Below are positions 33,440 through 44,669 of a stretch of 64,000 bases of DNA, piece after piece. Position 1 is the first letter of the stretch. The number at the start of each line of letters is the position of its first letter. Origin of the DNA: Cricetomys ansorgei. Its lineage: Eukaryota; Chordata; Mammalia; Rodentia; Nesomyidae. The position numbers and the translations under genes were made by a program. The stretch lies in NCBI GenBank assembly GCA_026225945.1, contig JAMJFZ010001088.1, positions 1 through 64,000 on the forward strand. The letters are read 5' to 3'. The notes below the pieces were generated by a model. It was not told the origin of the DNA. It ran no database searches and saw only the letters and a list, made by a program, of their open reading frames with translations.

Positions 33440-34089
33440 CTCCATGGCCAAGAAAAGCTGTGGAAACCTTGTTTTTTTCCTGCTCCTGAATTTTTTGTTT
33501 CTACCATGAAAATGCCTTTCTCTAAAGGCCTCTATTCTGTGGCTCTCACCTAGGAGACTTTTTCCTCATCTATTTATTAATTTCACAAATATTTCTCTTC
33601 ATAGAGGCTTATTTCCTTTCTCTCCTCTTCCTTCAGGATTAATACCTTAATCTCTGTCCTTTGGTAGCTTCTCTGAGCGTACTTTACCTGACTCAGCGAG
33701 GTCTGGAGTTGCTTTCTCTTCTTCCTTGTCTTCACATTGCATTAGTTAGCTTGGTGTCCTGTACCATGTTGGACACCATTTGTTGTTGTAAGTTGCTATG
33801 GTGGCTCACCAAAGAAGACAAAGAGGGATTCTCATACATGCAAACTCTGCCAGACCTCAGCAGAGGGAACCACCGTCCTGGCCAGCACCATACTTGATTG
33901 ACAGTGGAACCCGGAGCAGCTGAGCTCAGGTGTTTTATTGATTCAGAACTCCTCAAGTGCAGATCATAAGCAATCAAACATCCCCCACAGAAATCCAACA
34001 CCTGCAAACAATACAGAATACCAAGACCTAGGCTAGCCCCTCACCCAACAGTGCATAAAACATTTTATACATAACTAAACTTCTACACA
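33440..34089 (-). mobile_element. Class II (ERVK-like) ERV remnant with 5' LTR, in LINE-1 ORF2
   Basis: On the minus strand the LTR is 33781-34089 (309 bp, same family as 36336-36641, 45348-45680 and 52534-52853). Inward of it, after two bases, lies a primer-binding-site-like sequence at 33761-33778. Its minus strand reads tggtgtccaacatggta, matching the tRNA-Lys type (TGGCGCCCAACGTGG) with C-to-T and G-to-A changes at former CpGs. The remaining internal DNA (33440-33760) is a short noncoding leader remnant. The L1 resumes at about 34090 with 'cctaaacatagtaaaggc'. The left junction is approximate because the rest of the provirus is missing. Confidence 0.75.
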
Positions 34090-36075
34090 CCTAAACATAG
34101 TAAAGGCAGTTTACAGCAATCCTGTAGCCTACACAATCAATATTGAATGGAGATAAACTCAAGCAATTCCACTAAAATCAGGGAAAAGACAAGATTGTTC
34201 ACTCTCTCCATACCTATTCAATATAGTACTTAAATCTTAGCTAGAGCAGTAGGACAACTGAAGGAGATCAAGCAGATACAAATTGGAAAGGAAGAAGTCA
34301 AAACATCTTCATCTGTAGATATGATAGTATACATAAGTGAGTCTAAAACTTCCACTGGAGAGCTCCTACATCTGATAAACACTTTCAGAAAAGTAGCTGG
34401 GTACAAAATTCAAAAAGATTATTAGTCCTCCTATATACAAATGACAAATGGACTGAGGAAAAAAATCAGAGAAACAATAACTTTCACAATAGCCTTAAAT
34501 AATATAAACTCTCTAGGGGGTAACTCTAACCAAGCAAGTGAAAGACTTGTATAACAAAAGACATAGCTTCAAGTCTCTGAAGAAAGAAATAGAAGAAGAT
34601 ATCAGAAGATGGAAAACCACCCCTGCTCCTGGATCAGTAGGATTAACATAGTAAAAAATGGTCATCCTACCAAAAGCAATTAACAGATTCAATCCAATTC
34701 CCATCAAAATTCCAACACAATTATTTAGAGACTTTGAAAGGACAATTCTCAATTTCATATGGAAAAACAAGAAGCCCAGAATAGCTAAAACAATCCTGAA
34801 TAGTAAAAGAACTGTAGGAGGTCTCACCATCCCTGATTTCAAGTTGTACAACAGAGCTATAGTAAAATATATATATACACACATATATATGGTATTGGCA
34901 TAAAAACAGATATGATGATCCATAGAATTGAACTGAAGAACCAGACATAAATCCACATACCTATGGATACCTGATTTTTTTAAAATAAAGAAGCCAGAAA
35001 TACACACTGGAAAAACGACAGCCTCTCTAACAAATGGTGCTGGTCAAACTTCTACCTGCATGTAGAAGAATTCAAATAGATTCATATTTATCACCCTGCA
35101 CAAAACTCAACTCCAAATGGATCAAAGACCTCAACATAAACCAGGTATGCTAAACCTGATAGAAGAGAAGGCGGGGTACTCTTGAATGCATTGGCACAGG
35201 AGACAACTTCCTGAACAGAACACTAGTAACGCAAACACTCGGACCAACAATTAATAAATGGGACTTCATGAAACCAAAAAGCTTCTGTAAGGCAAAGGAC
35301 ACTGTCAATAAGACAAAGCAGCAGCCTACAGAATGGGAAAAGATTTTTACCAACTCCCAGTCAGTAGAGGACTAATACCCAAAATATATAAATAACTCAA
35401 TAAACAATATATAAAAAAAACAAATAATCCAATTAAAAATAAGATACAGATATAGATTTAAACAGAATTCTCAATAGAGGAATCTTGAATCACTGAGAAA
35501 CTTTTTTAAAAATGTTCAACATCCTTAGCCATCAGGAAAATGCAAATCAAAACTACTCTGAGATTCCATCTTATACCTGTCAGAATGGCTAAGATCAATT
35601 AACACAAGTGATGGCTCACGCTAGCAAGGATGAGGAGCAAGGGGAACACGCCTCCCATTGCTGGTGGAAGTGCAAACTTGTACAGCCACTGTGGAAGTCA
35701 ATATGGCAGTTCCTCAGAAAATTGGGAATCGACCTACCTAAAGACCCAGTTACTGCTCTCGGGCATACACCCAAAGGACGCTCCATCCTACCACAAGGAC
35801 GCTCGCTCAACTATGTTCATTGCAGCTTTATTCATAATAGACAGAAACTGGCAACAACCTAGATGTCCCTCAACCAAAGAATGAATAAAGAAAATGTGGT
35901 ACACTTACCCAATGGAGTATTACTCAGCTATTAATAAAAATAACACAATGAAATTTACAGGAAAATGGATTAAAATTTTAAAAAATCATCCTGAGTGAGG
36001 TAACTCAGACCCAGAAAGACAAATGGTATATATTCATTTATAAATGGATATTAGCCATTAAGTAAATGATAACCA

Positions 36076-36240
36076 TCAGGGCAATGGTGGTGCACCCCTT
36101 TAATTCCCGCACTCAGAAGGCAGAAGCAGGTGGATCTCTGTGAGTTCTAGGCCAGCCTGGTCTACAGAGTGAGTTCCAGGACAGCCAGGGTTACAGCAGA
36201 GAAACTGTGTCTGAAAAACAAACAAACTAACTAACAAAAA
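36076..36240 (+). mobile_element. B1 SINE with target-site duplications
   Basis: A complete B1 (7SL-derived): 'gggcaatggtggtgcacccctttaattcccgcactcagaaggcagaagcaggtggatctctgtgagttc', 'ggccagcctggtctacagagtgagttccaggacagccaggg', ending in an A-rich tail with aaacaaac and taactaac. It is flanked by aagtaaatgataacca (36060-36075) and aagtaactgataacca (36241-36256), 15 of 16 identical, which proves an L1-mediated insertion into the older L1. Among the B1s here it is one of the least diverged. Confidence 0.97.
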
Positions 36241-36335
36241 AAGTAACTGATAACCAAGCTACAATCCATAGCCCCAGAAATGTTCGGTAAAGATGTGAGA
36301 TCTATGGGGGGGATGCATGGACATCCCTGAGAAGG

Positions 36336-36641
36336 TGTAGTAGTTAGGTTGCCATGATGGCTCTCCAAGGAGACACAGAGGCATTTTCATATGTGTGAAC
36401 TCTTCCAGACCCTGTAAATGGAACCACCCTCATGGCCAGCACCAAACTGGACCCCAAGCATCTGAGCGCAGGTGTTTTTATTGATTCAGAACTCCTCAGG
36501 TGTTCTACTGATAGCATTTGCAGATCATTAGCAATCAAGCATCCTCCACACTAATCCAACACCTGCAAACGATACAAAATGCCAACCCATCTCCCAACAA
36601 ACGATTATTTTATACATAACCAAAAATAAACTTCCACAACA
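36336..36641 (-). repeat. 3' LTR of the ERVK-like element
   Basis: Begins tgtagtag and ends cacaaca on the plus strand. It shares with the other copies the words 'gcaggtgtttttattgattcagaactcctcaggtg', 'gcagatcattagcaatcaa' and 'aatccaacacctgcaaac'. On the coding strand the tattgattc region lies in U3. The putative target word at its left is agaagg (36330-36335). Confidence 0.8.
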
Positions 36642-37640
36642 TTTCCCCTTTCTGTATAAGACAAAAAAATTGCTTTATCTCTACAACACAGTTTAACACT
36701 ACACCAGCAAAACTATTTACAAGAGGTTGCTAATGCATAGGACCAAATAAAACCAAACATCTATCAACCTTTTCATAATGTCTTTGGACAACAGGAAAAT
36801 ATTATCAATGTCCAATTATCTGGAATTCACTCACATCTTCTAAGCCCCTCCAAAGGGCTTGGGTCAGGCTCTGCCCTCTTCCCAGGGTCAGAACCTGTCC
36901 TCCAGGTTCTGGCTGGCTCCCCTCCACTGCTGATGCTGATCTTGGTGGTTGTCCCATGGTATTGACATCTTCAGAACACTGAGTCCCCTGCTGCAACTGG
37001 TCTGCACTTTCACCAATAGCCTCTCATGGACTCTTTTCATGGTGCCAAGCCTCAACTTCTTTACATGACCCCTTCAGTTTGGGCCACTGAGACTGCACCT
37101 TCATCAGTGGCCTCTTCTGGTGCCAAGCCTCACTTTTCTCCATGACCCCTTCATGCCTTCAAAACTGGTGCCACCTGGGTGACTCTTACAGTACCAAGTT
37201 TGGCTACCAACATGGATACAACCTCAACCAGTTTGGAAGACAGATTCTGTGTCCAGACCCTGAGGAAACACTCTCCAGACTTTAAGATATAGTCTGGCTT
37301 GCAGGAAAAACAACTGGTAACCTTGTCCACAGGAAGGATTCCCTCATGGAGTAGAGTTTTCATCATTATAGCAGATATGTCTTGTCAGACCATCTTACCT
37401 CGCCAGTATCTGGACAAGTTTTCAGGAAACAAAACAAAACAGACACTGGGAGGTCTGGAGTTTCTTTTTCCTCTTTCTTATCTCCGTGTTGGATTAGCTG
37501 GTGTGATGTCATGCCCCACATTGAAGCCACCATTTGTAGCTGTTAGACTGCTGTGGGACTCCCTAAGAGAGACATGGAGGCATATTCATTGGTTCAATGA
37601 TTCAGCCTATAGTCTCTTTGGTGCAGGAAGGTACTCTACA
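36336..37640 (-). mobile_element. Class II (ERVK-like) ERV, decayed, with both LTR ends visible
   Basis: On the minus strand the 3' LTR is 36336-36641 (306 bp). It is preceded on that strand by a polypurine tract (gaaaggggaaat, 36640-36652). At the other end, a primer-site-like sequence lies at about 37508-37528. The plus strand there reads gccccacattgaagccacca, close to the reverse complement of the tRNA-Lys site. It is followed by the start of a 5' LTR remnant (about 37531-37580, 'tgtagctgttagactgctgtggg'). The internal region is under 900 bp, shows no open gag, pro, pol or env, and is mostly noncoding. The 5' LTR breaks off and L1 3'UTR follows at about 37640. Confidence 0.75.
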
Positions 37641-38560
37641 GGCTACCAAAAGAGGATCATGGGCACCAACCGCAGCCACAAAACCTTTGACATACAGCCC
37701 GTCCTGCCTGTAAGATGTACTGGGGCAGTGGTTGCAGAACTTGTGGGAGTGGCCAATTAATAACTTATTTAAGGAAGCCCACTTAGAGGGCACCCATGAT
37801 GGACACTGCTCGGATGGTTAGGAACTGGAGACTGGACAACCCAGAGACCTAGGGTAGAACCAAGCATGACTAGTCTGTTTTTAAAAATCAATGTAATTAT
37901 TCCTAATGATATTCTGCTATACTCATAGATCACAATGCCTAGTCCAGTTGTCATCAGAGAGGCCTCCTCCCACAGCAGATGGCCGAAGACGCAGAAGCCC
38001 ACAGCCAGACATTATACAGAGAGAGTCTGAATTGGAGAGCTCCATCAGGTCCCTCCCCTTGGAGTTCAGGGAAATCCCATGGAATAGTACACAGAAAAAT
38101 TGTTGGGGCCACAGAGGATGGAGGACTCCAGGAGAATATAGTCTACTGAATCAACTAAGCAGGGCTCATATGGGCTCTCGGAGACGGAAGCAGCAAGCAC
38201 AGGGCCTGCAGGGGTCTGCACCAGGTCTTCTGTGTGTATGCTATGGCTGTTAGATTGTGCTTTGTAGGACTCCTAACTGTAGAAGTGAGTGGGTCCTTGA
38301 CTCTTTTACCTGCTCCTGGGACTCCCATTGGGTCGCCTTTGTACAGTCTCCGTGGGAGGGCTTTTGCCTCATCGTATTGCATTTTGTTTTGACACCTTTT
38401 GTTGTTGTCTCTTGAAGTCCTACTCTTTTTTTCTGAAGGAAGATGGAGGGGGAGTAGATTTGGTGGAGAGGACAGGTTGGGGGAGCTGGGAGGGGTGGAG
38501 GGAGGGGAAACTGGTCAGAATAAGAGAAGAATCTATTTTCAATAAAATAACAGCCTGAAT
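37640..38560 (+). mobile_element. LINE-1 3'UTR (continuation of the locus)
   Basis: Runs through 'aggatcatgggcaccaaccgcagccacaaaacctttgacatacagcc', 'gtggttgcagaacttgtgggagtggccaa', 'tcctaatgatattctgctatactcatagatcacaatgcctagtcc', 'gaatcaactaagcagggctcatatgggctc', to a polypurine section and 'cagaataagagaagaatctattttcaataaaataac'. It is the same 3'UTR type as 22569-23235. Part of the UTR upstream is missing at the ERV junction. Confidence 0.85.
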
Positions 38561-40409
38561 CTTTAAGAAACAGCTGTTGAGTGATTAGCTTACCCACAAG
38601 CAGAGTTAAGAGGAGGTCTCTTTCAAAGTTTCAAGACAACAGGAGACAGGTCACTGCTAGGCTGCAGAACCAGGCTTACATCCTTATCTTCTTCTGCCTT
38701 GATGGTCCACAGGAGAGTCTGCTCTCATTCAAGTCATCTTTAGCGTGCCTGTGACAGTATGAACCCACCTTCAACTTCACATGGTTGTATTTGCAAGTCT
38801 GTAAACATCTGAATCTTAATCAGTTGTCACTAAACAAATTACTTCTTCTAAGACAGCCCAATCACCCCCGTTTGGACTCACCGGAAAGTTCTTTAGCATG
38901 ATAGCCAAAGGTAGTGGAGCCAATTTTTTCTAAAACTTGTTCCTAGTTGAAAATTAGAGTTCTGCCGGGTCTCCAAACCCAGTCCCCAGGACAGAATCCC
39001 ACTACACACTTCCCCAAGAATCTATACCTTTTCCATCCAACCTCACACAACCAATCCTTCTCATAGATTTCAGTTTACCCAAAGAGAGATAAGACCCTTG
39101 TGTCTATTTTAGGGAGGAGCCTCCAAGCCCTTGGAATCTCCTAGCAACGTAAGTATTGATCACAGTGAACCCCTGGGTCCACAAGGGATAGTTGATGATA
39201 ACCAGGAGGGTTCAGGCTGGGTGTCACACATCGTTGGTCCTAGACAGGGAATGGTGACCTGCAGCACACTTTCACTTAGCCCTTAACTCAAGGCCCACAG
39301 AACTGTGAAAATGACAGGCCTGAATGTAACTGTCCTGGAAGAACTGGAGACATTCGAGAAAGAACGTGTGCCCTCCACGTGACTGACTATTGAAAAATGG
39401 ACACCCAAAATTGAAATTTCCCTAAGAGTCTTCCTGGGAGAAGGGAAAGCCTGAAGTTAGTACCAACCAGAGGAGGGAACTTGTATCCTGGAAAGAGACT
39501 CCACATAGTTCTGGACGATTTGTCAGACCTCCTTGTAGGGCAGACAAAGCCAAGATACGATGATGGGCAGGACCACACCATGACCAGGAACTGCTTAGTT
39601 ATGCATAACCCTTACCCTCTATTTGAATTTAAACCTGGAAGACACACTTGGAGAATCAATAGGCCTCTTTATTTCTCTTCCTTCTGTGGCCATAAATCTC
39701 TCTCTCTCTCTCTCTTTCTGTTTTTCACTATTTTGGTTGTCTAATTACCCTACTGAAGATTGAGCCTAATTTCTTAGGGGCTGTCAGGATCCAGGCTTTG
39801 ACCCTAGCAATCCCAGTAACATTAAGATGACCTTCAGCATCAGGCCCCTGTTCTTTTGCATGTGTGCTATAAGTTCTGAGAACACAAGGAGTAACTGTTC
39901 ACAGCTTCCCTTAAAGATCTCAGAATGAAAACTCCATGGCCAGGGACAGTCTGCAGACAGTTGGGAGGGAGAAGAGAGATTGGTGTCAGGAGGAGGATGT
40001 CAGAGGCAGAGTGGAGGAGGAGGATGGCAATTTCATCTTTTGGTAGTTGCTTGGACTTGGATTCCTGCAACAAAGTCAAACCCCTTGAAGTTCCAGAAGC
40101 CAGAGGTCTGCCCTAGGGAGCTGGCAGGTAGAAAGAGCCAGACCCCTGCTTCATATTCCCCTGGTGCAGGAATTACTGAAGAGCCCTAGGCAGCAGAGAC
40201 CTTTCCTTTTCTGTCACCATCCCAGCACCGCTGCCCTGGCACAGCTACCCTACCCACGTGGTGTCTAAGCAAAGCTGACATCCCTAAAACAGCCACTCAG
40301 ATCGAGCAGCAGTCACTCTGGACCAGACTGGCTCCCAGGAGACAGACTGTCCTCCTCTCTCTCCAAGGCTGACTCTGGTAATAAAATCGTTGGAAAGAAG
40401 AGGCCACAG
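38561..40409. other. Unassigned sequence, possible old ERV
   Basis: No certain identification over 1.85 kb. The 39360-39780 part has an LTR-like feel (pyrimidine-rich tctctctctctctc tract at 39697-39716 followed by attttggttgtctaattacc, a TATA-poor lead-in), but I see no clear termini. Open frames are short. Confidence 0.3.
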
Positions 40410-40535
40410 AGGCCTCCATGCCTTGTCATATGGATGAAGAAGGGTCTTAGACAGGAACCATTTGCCCATGGTCACCAGATCTAGAACAGGATTCCACCTG
40501 GCTCTCCCGGCTCCCAGTCAGGCCACACCTTGGCC
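40410..40535 (+). mobile_element. MIR SINE
   Basis: Follows the MIR core and 3' part: 'gccttgtcatatggatgaagaagggtcttagacaggaaccatttgcccatggtcaccagatctagaacaggattccacctggctc'. Ancient, inactive. Confidence 0.6.
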
Positions 40536-41036
40536 TGGTCTCTCCACCATCTCCATGCACACCACACTTTCTGGATGCCTCGGGTGCACTCAGGGTACCA
40601 CTCCTAAAGGATACCCCACCGCAGCTGCTCCACTGAAAACCACCTTTTATAACATTCCCACCAATGTACAGCGCCCTCCTTCACCCTCGAACATGAATGG
40701 TACCTCTCTGGTCTTATACTCTCTGAAGCCTGAGAAACTCCTCCCATGCTTAAGCAAGCAACCCCTACTGGGGGTGTAATGTTTTCTTTGTAGATCTCTC
40801 CCACCAAGCTACTGCTTCTGTTGCTGCTCTAGAGGTGGTGAGACCCTGGAGAACGGAGCTGACAAATGAGGTGGACCAAAGTCTCTGCAACAGCTAACTT
40901 TACTCAGAACCTCAAGCGATTTATACACTGAGGGTTGAGAACGGACACACGAGTAACATTCTCGGGAGTTCAAGGTATACAACCCCAAGGACAAGCCGCA
41001 TGTGGCAACCAAAACAAAACACGTTTTTCAACAGAG
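40536..41036. other. Unassigned sequence
   Basis: No repeat or gene recognised. Confidence 0.4.
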
Positions 41037-41252
41037 CAGTGGTTCCCAACCTTCCCAGTGCTGGATCCCTTTAATACAGTTCCTCGTGGTGACCCCAACC
41101 ATAAAATTAATCTTGTTGCCTTAATAACTGTGATTTTGCTGCTGTTATGAATTTCAAAGTAAATATCTGATATGAAGATGCTCTTAGATGACCCCTGTGA
41201 AGGGGTCGCTTGACCCCTAAGGGAGTCACAACCCACAGGTTGAGGACCACTG
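41037..41252 (-). mobile_element. URR1-type hAT DNA transposon
   Basis: Second URR1 copy: termini cagtggttcccaacc and ggttgaggaccactg, interior 'ccctttaatacagttcctcg', 'ccataaaattaatcttgttgcc', 'ataactgtgattttgctgctgttatgaatttcaaagtaaatatctgatatgaag', 'gacccctgtgaaggggtcgcttgacccc'. It is longer and better preserved internally than the 9619-9811 copy. The flanking 8-mers caacagag/ccatagaa agree only in part. Confidence 0.9.
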
Positions 41253-41699
41253 CCATAGAAGCATATAAAGGATAGTTTGAACATTTAATTGAATAAAAGC
41301 AGGAATTGATGGGTAATCGGAAGTAAACTCACCCCTCTCCTCTGCACGTAGGAGAAGCATGAAAACATGTTCCAAGAACAATTCTGTGTTTTGAAGAAAC
41401 TGAAGTTACAAGACTCTTGTCTTGGTTTTCCTTTGCTTTTCCTTTCCTTTGGGAGGGGCGTTCTTACAAACACTCAGAATTCTCCTCACATGACTCCACT
41501 CCTGGACTGTGTTCTAAAACACTTCCATTTTCCATCTGGTCCTTTCCTCCTTCTGTGCCCTAACCAGTCCCATCAAATTGGATGAGGCTAATTTCAATCT
41601 TCCATGTTTAACAAGAGATAAAAATATTTGAGAGTCACTTCCTTCTAAAACACAGCCCTTATTGCAAGTAAAATGACTAGTTACCACAAATAATTCTTT
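41253..41699. other. Unassigned sequence
   Basis: No repeat or gene recognised. Confidence 0.4.
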
Positions 41700-41821
41700 A
41701 ATGTTCTTTTTGTGGGGGTGTATATGTTCATGTGTGTTTGGTGTGCCTACACATATGTGTGCGTACGTATGGAGGTCAGAAGTTAACCTCGGGCATTGTG
41801 CCTCAGGGACCATGCTGTCGT

Positions 41822-42056
41822 TTATTTTTAAAAGATTTGTTTCATTCATATTTTAAGTGTGTGTGTGTTTGTGTGTCTGGGTGAGTATGCTGGGTGTGTG
41901 TGGGCTTCCCAAAAGAGGCCAGAGAAGAACAGTAAATCCCTAAGAGCTGGAGCCTCAGGCAATAATAAGCTACCCGGTGTGGGTGTTGAGAACCAAACTC
42001 TGGCCTCTGCAAGAGAAGTTAGTGTTCTTGAGCTCTGAGCCATTGCTCCAGCCCCA
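41822..42056 (-). mobile_element. B3 SINE, antisense, in B4
   Basis: Reverse order: A-tail complement ('tttatttttaaaagatttg'), 'tgtgggcttcccaaaagaggccag', 'gtgtgggtgttgagaaccaaactc', and the tRNA-like head complement 'cttgagctctgagccattgctccagcccc'. Confidence 0.85.
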
Positions 42057-42079
42057 ACTTTGGGGTTTTGGTTTGTTTT

Positions 42080-42303
42080 ATTTTAAAAACTTATTTTTTA
42101 TGTGTGTAAGTGTTTTACCTACATACTCCGGGCAACATGTGTGTACAATATCCACAGAAGCCAGAAGACAATGTCAGAGCCCCAAGAACTGGAGGAGTCA
42201 CAGATGGCTGTGAGCCACCATGTAGGTGCTGGGAAGTGAACACATGTCCCCCAGGAGAGCAGCCAGTGCTTTTCATTGCTGAGATACCTCTCTACCACAC
42301 TCC
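42080..42303 (-). mobile_element. B3 SINE, antisense, in B4
   Basis: Reverse order: 'aaaacttattttttatgtgtgtaagtgttttacctacat', 'agaagccagaagacaatgtcagagccccaagaactggagga', 'ggctgtgagccaccatgtaggtgctgggaagtgaac', head complement 'ttcattgctgagatacctctctacc'. Confidence 0.88.
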
Positions 42304-42450
42304 ACATTTTTTACACAAGTTTTTTCGGTGGCCAAAGACTCACCAATTAAGCTAGGCCAGCTGTGGGGTTTTTGTCTGTTTTATGTGGGGTCTGGGTCTT
42401 CGTGCTCACAGGGAAAGTACTTCACCTACTGAGTCATCTCTCAGCCCTTG

Positions 42451-42684
42451 TTCTTAATGTTCTTAATCAATCATCCTCAGACAAAAAGGGGACTCTAACC
42501 ACCCACTGAAAGACACCCCTCAGTAGCATATTGCAGAGTGTAAATATGTGCAGTATACATGTCTATCCTATTTTCAGACCAAAGTTTAACAGGAAACCTT
42601 TGCTTCTGTAGCAGCAGAAAAGAATCTAGAAGACCCGCGAGTCACCAACAAAGTCTGCCTCATTTAATGACAATTATTGCAAGA
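42451..42684. other. Unassigned sequence
   Basis: No repeat or gene recognised. Confidence 0.4.
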
Positions 42685-43065
42685 AAGCTGCCCCAGTTCA
42701 CTTGAACTGTCAAGTTAACACAGCCCAGAGTCCAGTGAGGAAACAGTCTCAACTGAAGGAATGCCCAGAACAGATTACCCGGTGGATTCACCTGTGAAGG
42801 ATTGTCTTGTGATGCAGAAAGGCCTGGCTCACTGTGGGTGTCACCACTCCTGGCAGGTGATCTAAACAGTATAAGAAAACTGACTAAACATAAACCCGCA
42901 AACCGCATTCCTCCATGGTATCTGCTTCAAGTTCCATGCAGAGCTTGGGTTTCTGCCCTGACTCCCTTCCGTGGTGGACTGTGGTCTGTAACCTGAAATA
43001 AACCCTTCCCTCTTAAGTTGCTTTTGATCACGGTGTCTGTCACAGCATCAGGGAACTATGCTGGG
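42685..43065 (+). mobile_element. ERVL-MaLR-type LTR, sense
   Basis: Order typical of MaLR LTRs in sense: 'gaactgtcaagttaacacagccc', 'ctggcaggtgatctaaacagtataagaaaactg', 'tccatggtatctgcttcaagttccatgcagagcttgggtttctgccctgactcccttccgtggtggactgtg', 'gtaacctgaaataaacccttccctcttaagttgcttttgatcacggtgtctgtcacagca'. The aataaa is the LTR polyadenylation signal. The subfamily is uncertain and the termini are worn. Confidence 0.7.
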
Positions 43066-43392
43066 AGAGAAAGGATTAACAGAAAAGTAACCTTGCCCAG
43101 AATCACACTGCCACAGCACTTGAAAATGGAAGAGCATCTCTCATGCACAGTTGTTGCTGTTGTTTGTTGTTTTCACTCTTATGAACTGCCTCTGTGAAGG
43201 AAAAATACCAAGCAGAAATGCTCTGACTCGGGAGAGAGGAAGGCCAGGGTAAGCATCAGTGGGGAGACTTGAGAATACAGTGAAGAAGGACGTCAAGCCA
43301 CTACGCTGAGATGAACCTGTAATGAGGGCAGAGTGATGCTCCAGCCTGGATGCTGATGTGACTGCTAAGTTCTCCCAAGGATAAAAGTTATT
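43066..43392. other. Unassigned sequence
   Basis: No repeat or gene recognised. Confidence 0.4.
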
Positions 43393-43652
43393 CAAGTCGG
43401 GGCTGCGAGATAGCTCAGAGGCTGAACGCACAGACTGCTCATGCAGAGCACTCAAGTTTGGCTCCCAGCACCCACATCAGGCAGCTCACATTCATCTGTA
43501 ACCCAAGCTCCAGAGAATCTGATGCCCTCTTCTGGCCCCCTCAGGCCCCTGCACTCATTTGCACAAACCCACACACAGACACACAGACACACAGACACAC
43601 AGACACACATATACATAATTTTAAAATAAAGCTTTTTTTAAAAAAAAAATTG
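43393..43652 (+). mobile_element. B3 SINE with (CACACAGA)n tail
   Basis: Head 'ggggctgcgagatagctcagaggctgaacgcacagactgctcatgcagag', body 'cccagcacccacatcaggcagctcacattcatctgtaacccaagctccagagaatctgatgccctcttctggcc', then about five cacacaga units (43570-43608) and an A-rich end. Confidence 0.93.
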
Positions 43653-44392
43653 CGCAAGTAAATACAATGAAAACAAGAGACTGAAGAAATTTAAAACAGA
43701 ACTAGGAAATGCAAAGCAAGCTCGTGAATGCGCTATTGGATATTTTAAAGAAAATAGAAATGATGGAACAAATTTAATTTATAATTTAAGAACTCTTTCT
43801 TTGAAATGAGAGTTTCTATACTAGGCACTTATAAGAAATCCAATGTACCAGAAAAAAAAAATTAGCCTGGAATTATTGACCCAATAATGTAGGCTATTAA
43901 AGTTATTGAACCCAAATATACAAAAAAGGATCCTTGAAGCCGGGTAAAAAGACAAAGCTGCTCTTGACAGGAAGACGTCAGGCTTGCCTCAGCAGAACCC
44001 AGAGCCAGGAGACAACGCCCTGATCCCTGCAAGGTCCTTGAGGAAACAGCAAGTCAAGGGTTTCATTCTGTCCACATGGTGCTCTATTCATGCGGAAAGC
44101 AAGAGGCACGCTTGCAGAAAGTTCAAAAGACACTGCTCTTGAGAGCCTCCCTTGGACTAGCGTTTGAATTTCAGCTCCTCTTAGGACTGGGTAGGAAAAC
44201 AAACCAACTGAGGTGGAGTTGTGTCCATATCTTGTGGTAGAGTAAAGTCTAAAGTGGAGCAGAGGATTAGTGAACCTGTGAGATATAAATGCCGTGCGTC
44301 CAACACTGGACTGATGGACAGCAAACAGAAAAAAATGGGAGCAAAGAGGTGGAAGACAAAGCTTCATTCAGGGTAGCTGTGGCACTGAGTAG
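43653..44392. other. Unassigned sequence
   Basis: AT-rich in its first half, with no recognised repeat or gene. The minus-strand 129-codon frame (43978-44367) has no recognisable domain. Confidence 0.4.
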
Positions 44393-44500
44393 GTGTGGTG
44401 GCTTTATAATCCTAGCACTCAGAAATCTGAGACAGGAGGATCGCCACAAGTTTTAGCTAGCCTGGGCTACAGCATGAGATCTTGCCTATAAATAAAAACT
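44393..44500 (+). mobile_element. Old B1-type SINE fragment
   Basis: Reads 'gtaggtgtggtggctttataatcctagcactcagaaatctgagacaggaggatcgccacaagttttagctagcctgggctacagcatgagatcttgcc', the B1/proto-B1 order without the internal features of young B1. Confidence 0.8.
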
Positions 44501-44669
44501 AATTAATCAATGAATTAAAAATAAAAGTAGCTGAAATATAAAGAATATCGCTTCAAATGAATATAGCAGGTCCCAAAAGAAAACGGAATACTAAGAATAT
44601 CGTATTACCTGAAAGCTAGTCGAACGAGAGTGGAGACGGACTATGAAATAAATGAGAAACAAGAAAGTA

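Larger units (their letters stand above)
31566..36335 (+). pseudogene. LINE-1 ORF2 (endonuclease / reverse transcriptase), decayed and interrupted
   Basis: ORF2 encodes the endonuclease and reverse transcriptase used for target-primed insertion. Recognisable pieces appear in order. The endonuclease starts after 'caacaacaacaaaataacaatcaac'. The 'FSAPHGTFSTTDHILRH' block lies in 32025-32318. The '[20 protein letters not shown]' block lies at 33026-33211, just before the finger region. The reverse transcriptase continues with 'ttagatgcagacaaggcctttgacaaa' near 33356. After the first ERV come the thumb region (34658-34903, '[20 protein letters not shown]') and the cysteine-rich C-terminus, with 'HCWWKCKLVQPLWKSIWQFL' at 35630-35760. 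Many frameshifts and stops are present, and a B1 and two ERVs interrupt the sequence. Confidence 0.88.
29336..38560 (+). mobile_element. Long LINE-1 locus, near full length, split by later insertions
   Basis: A single plus-strand LINE-1 can be followed through a 5' noncoding part (29336-29710), decayed ORF1 (29711 to about 30750), an inter-ORF spacer grown into (CA)n, decayed ORF2 (about 31566-36335) and a 3'UTR (about 37640-38560). Inserted later are an ERV with LTR (about 33440-34089), a B1 (36076-36240) and a second ERV (36336 to about 37640). Some L1 3'UTR sequence is missing at the second ERV. The 3'UTR type matches Lx-like rodent L1 and resembles the tail at 22.6-23.2 kb. Frameshifts and stops throughout show that it is long inactive. 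Confidence 0.85.
41700..42450 (+). mobile_element. B4 SINE split by two antisense B3 SINEs
   Basis: The B4 5' part (41700-41820) ends 'tatggaggtcagaagttaacctcgggcattgtgcctcag'. The 3' part (about 42325-42450) reads 'ctcaccaattaagctaggccagctg', 'atgtggggtctgggtcttcgtgctcacagggaaagtacttcacctactgagtcatctctcagccc'. The two halves are in register, with two complete reverse-oriented B3s between them. Confidence 0.75.

Noticed and set aside
34513..35007. 164-codon minus-strand frame with hydrophobic segments
   Set aside because: It is the antisense of decayed LINE-1 ORF2. A-rich sense DNA gives Phe/Leu/Ile-rich antisense frames that mimic membrane proteins.
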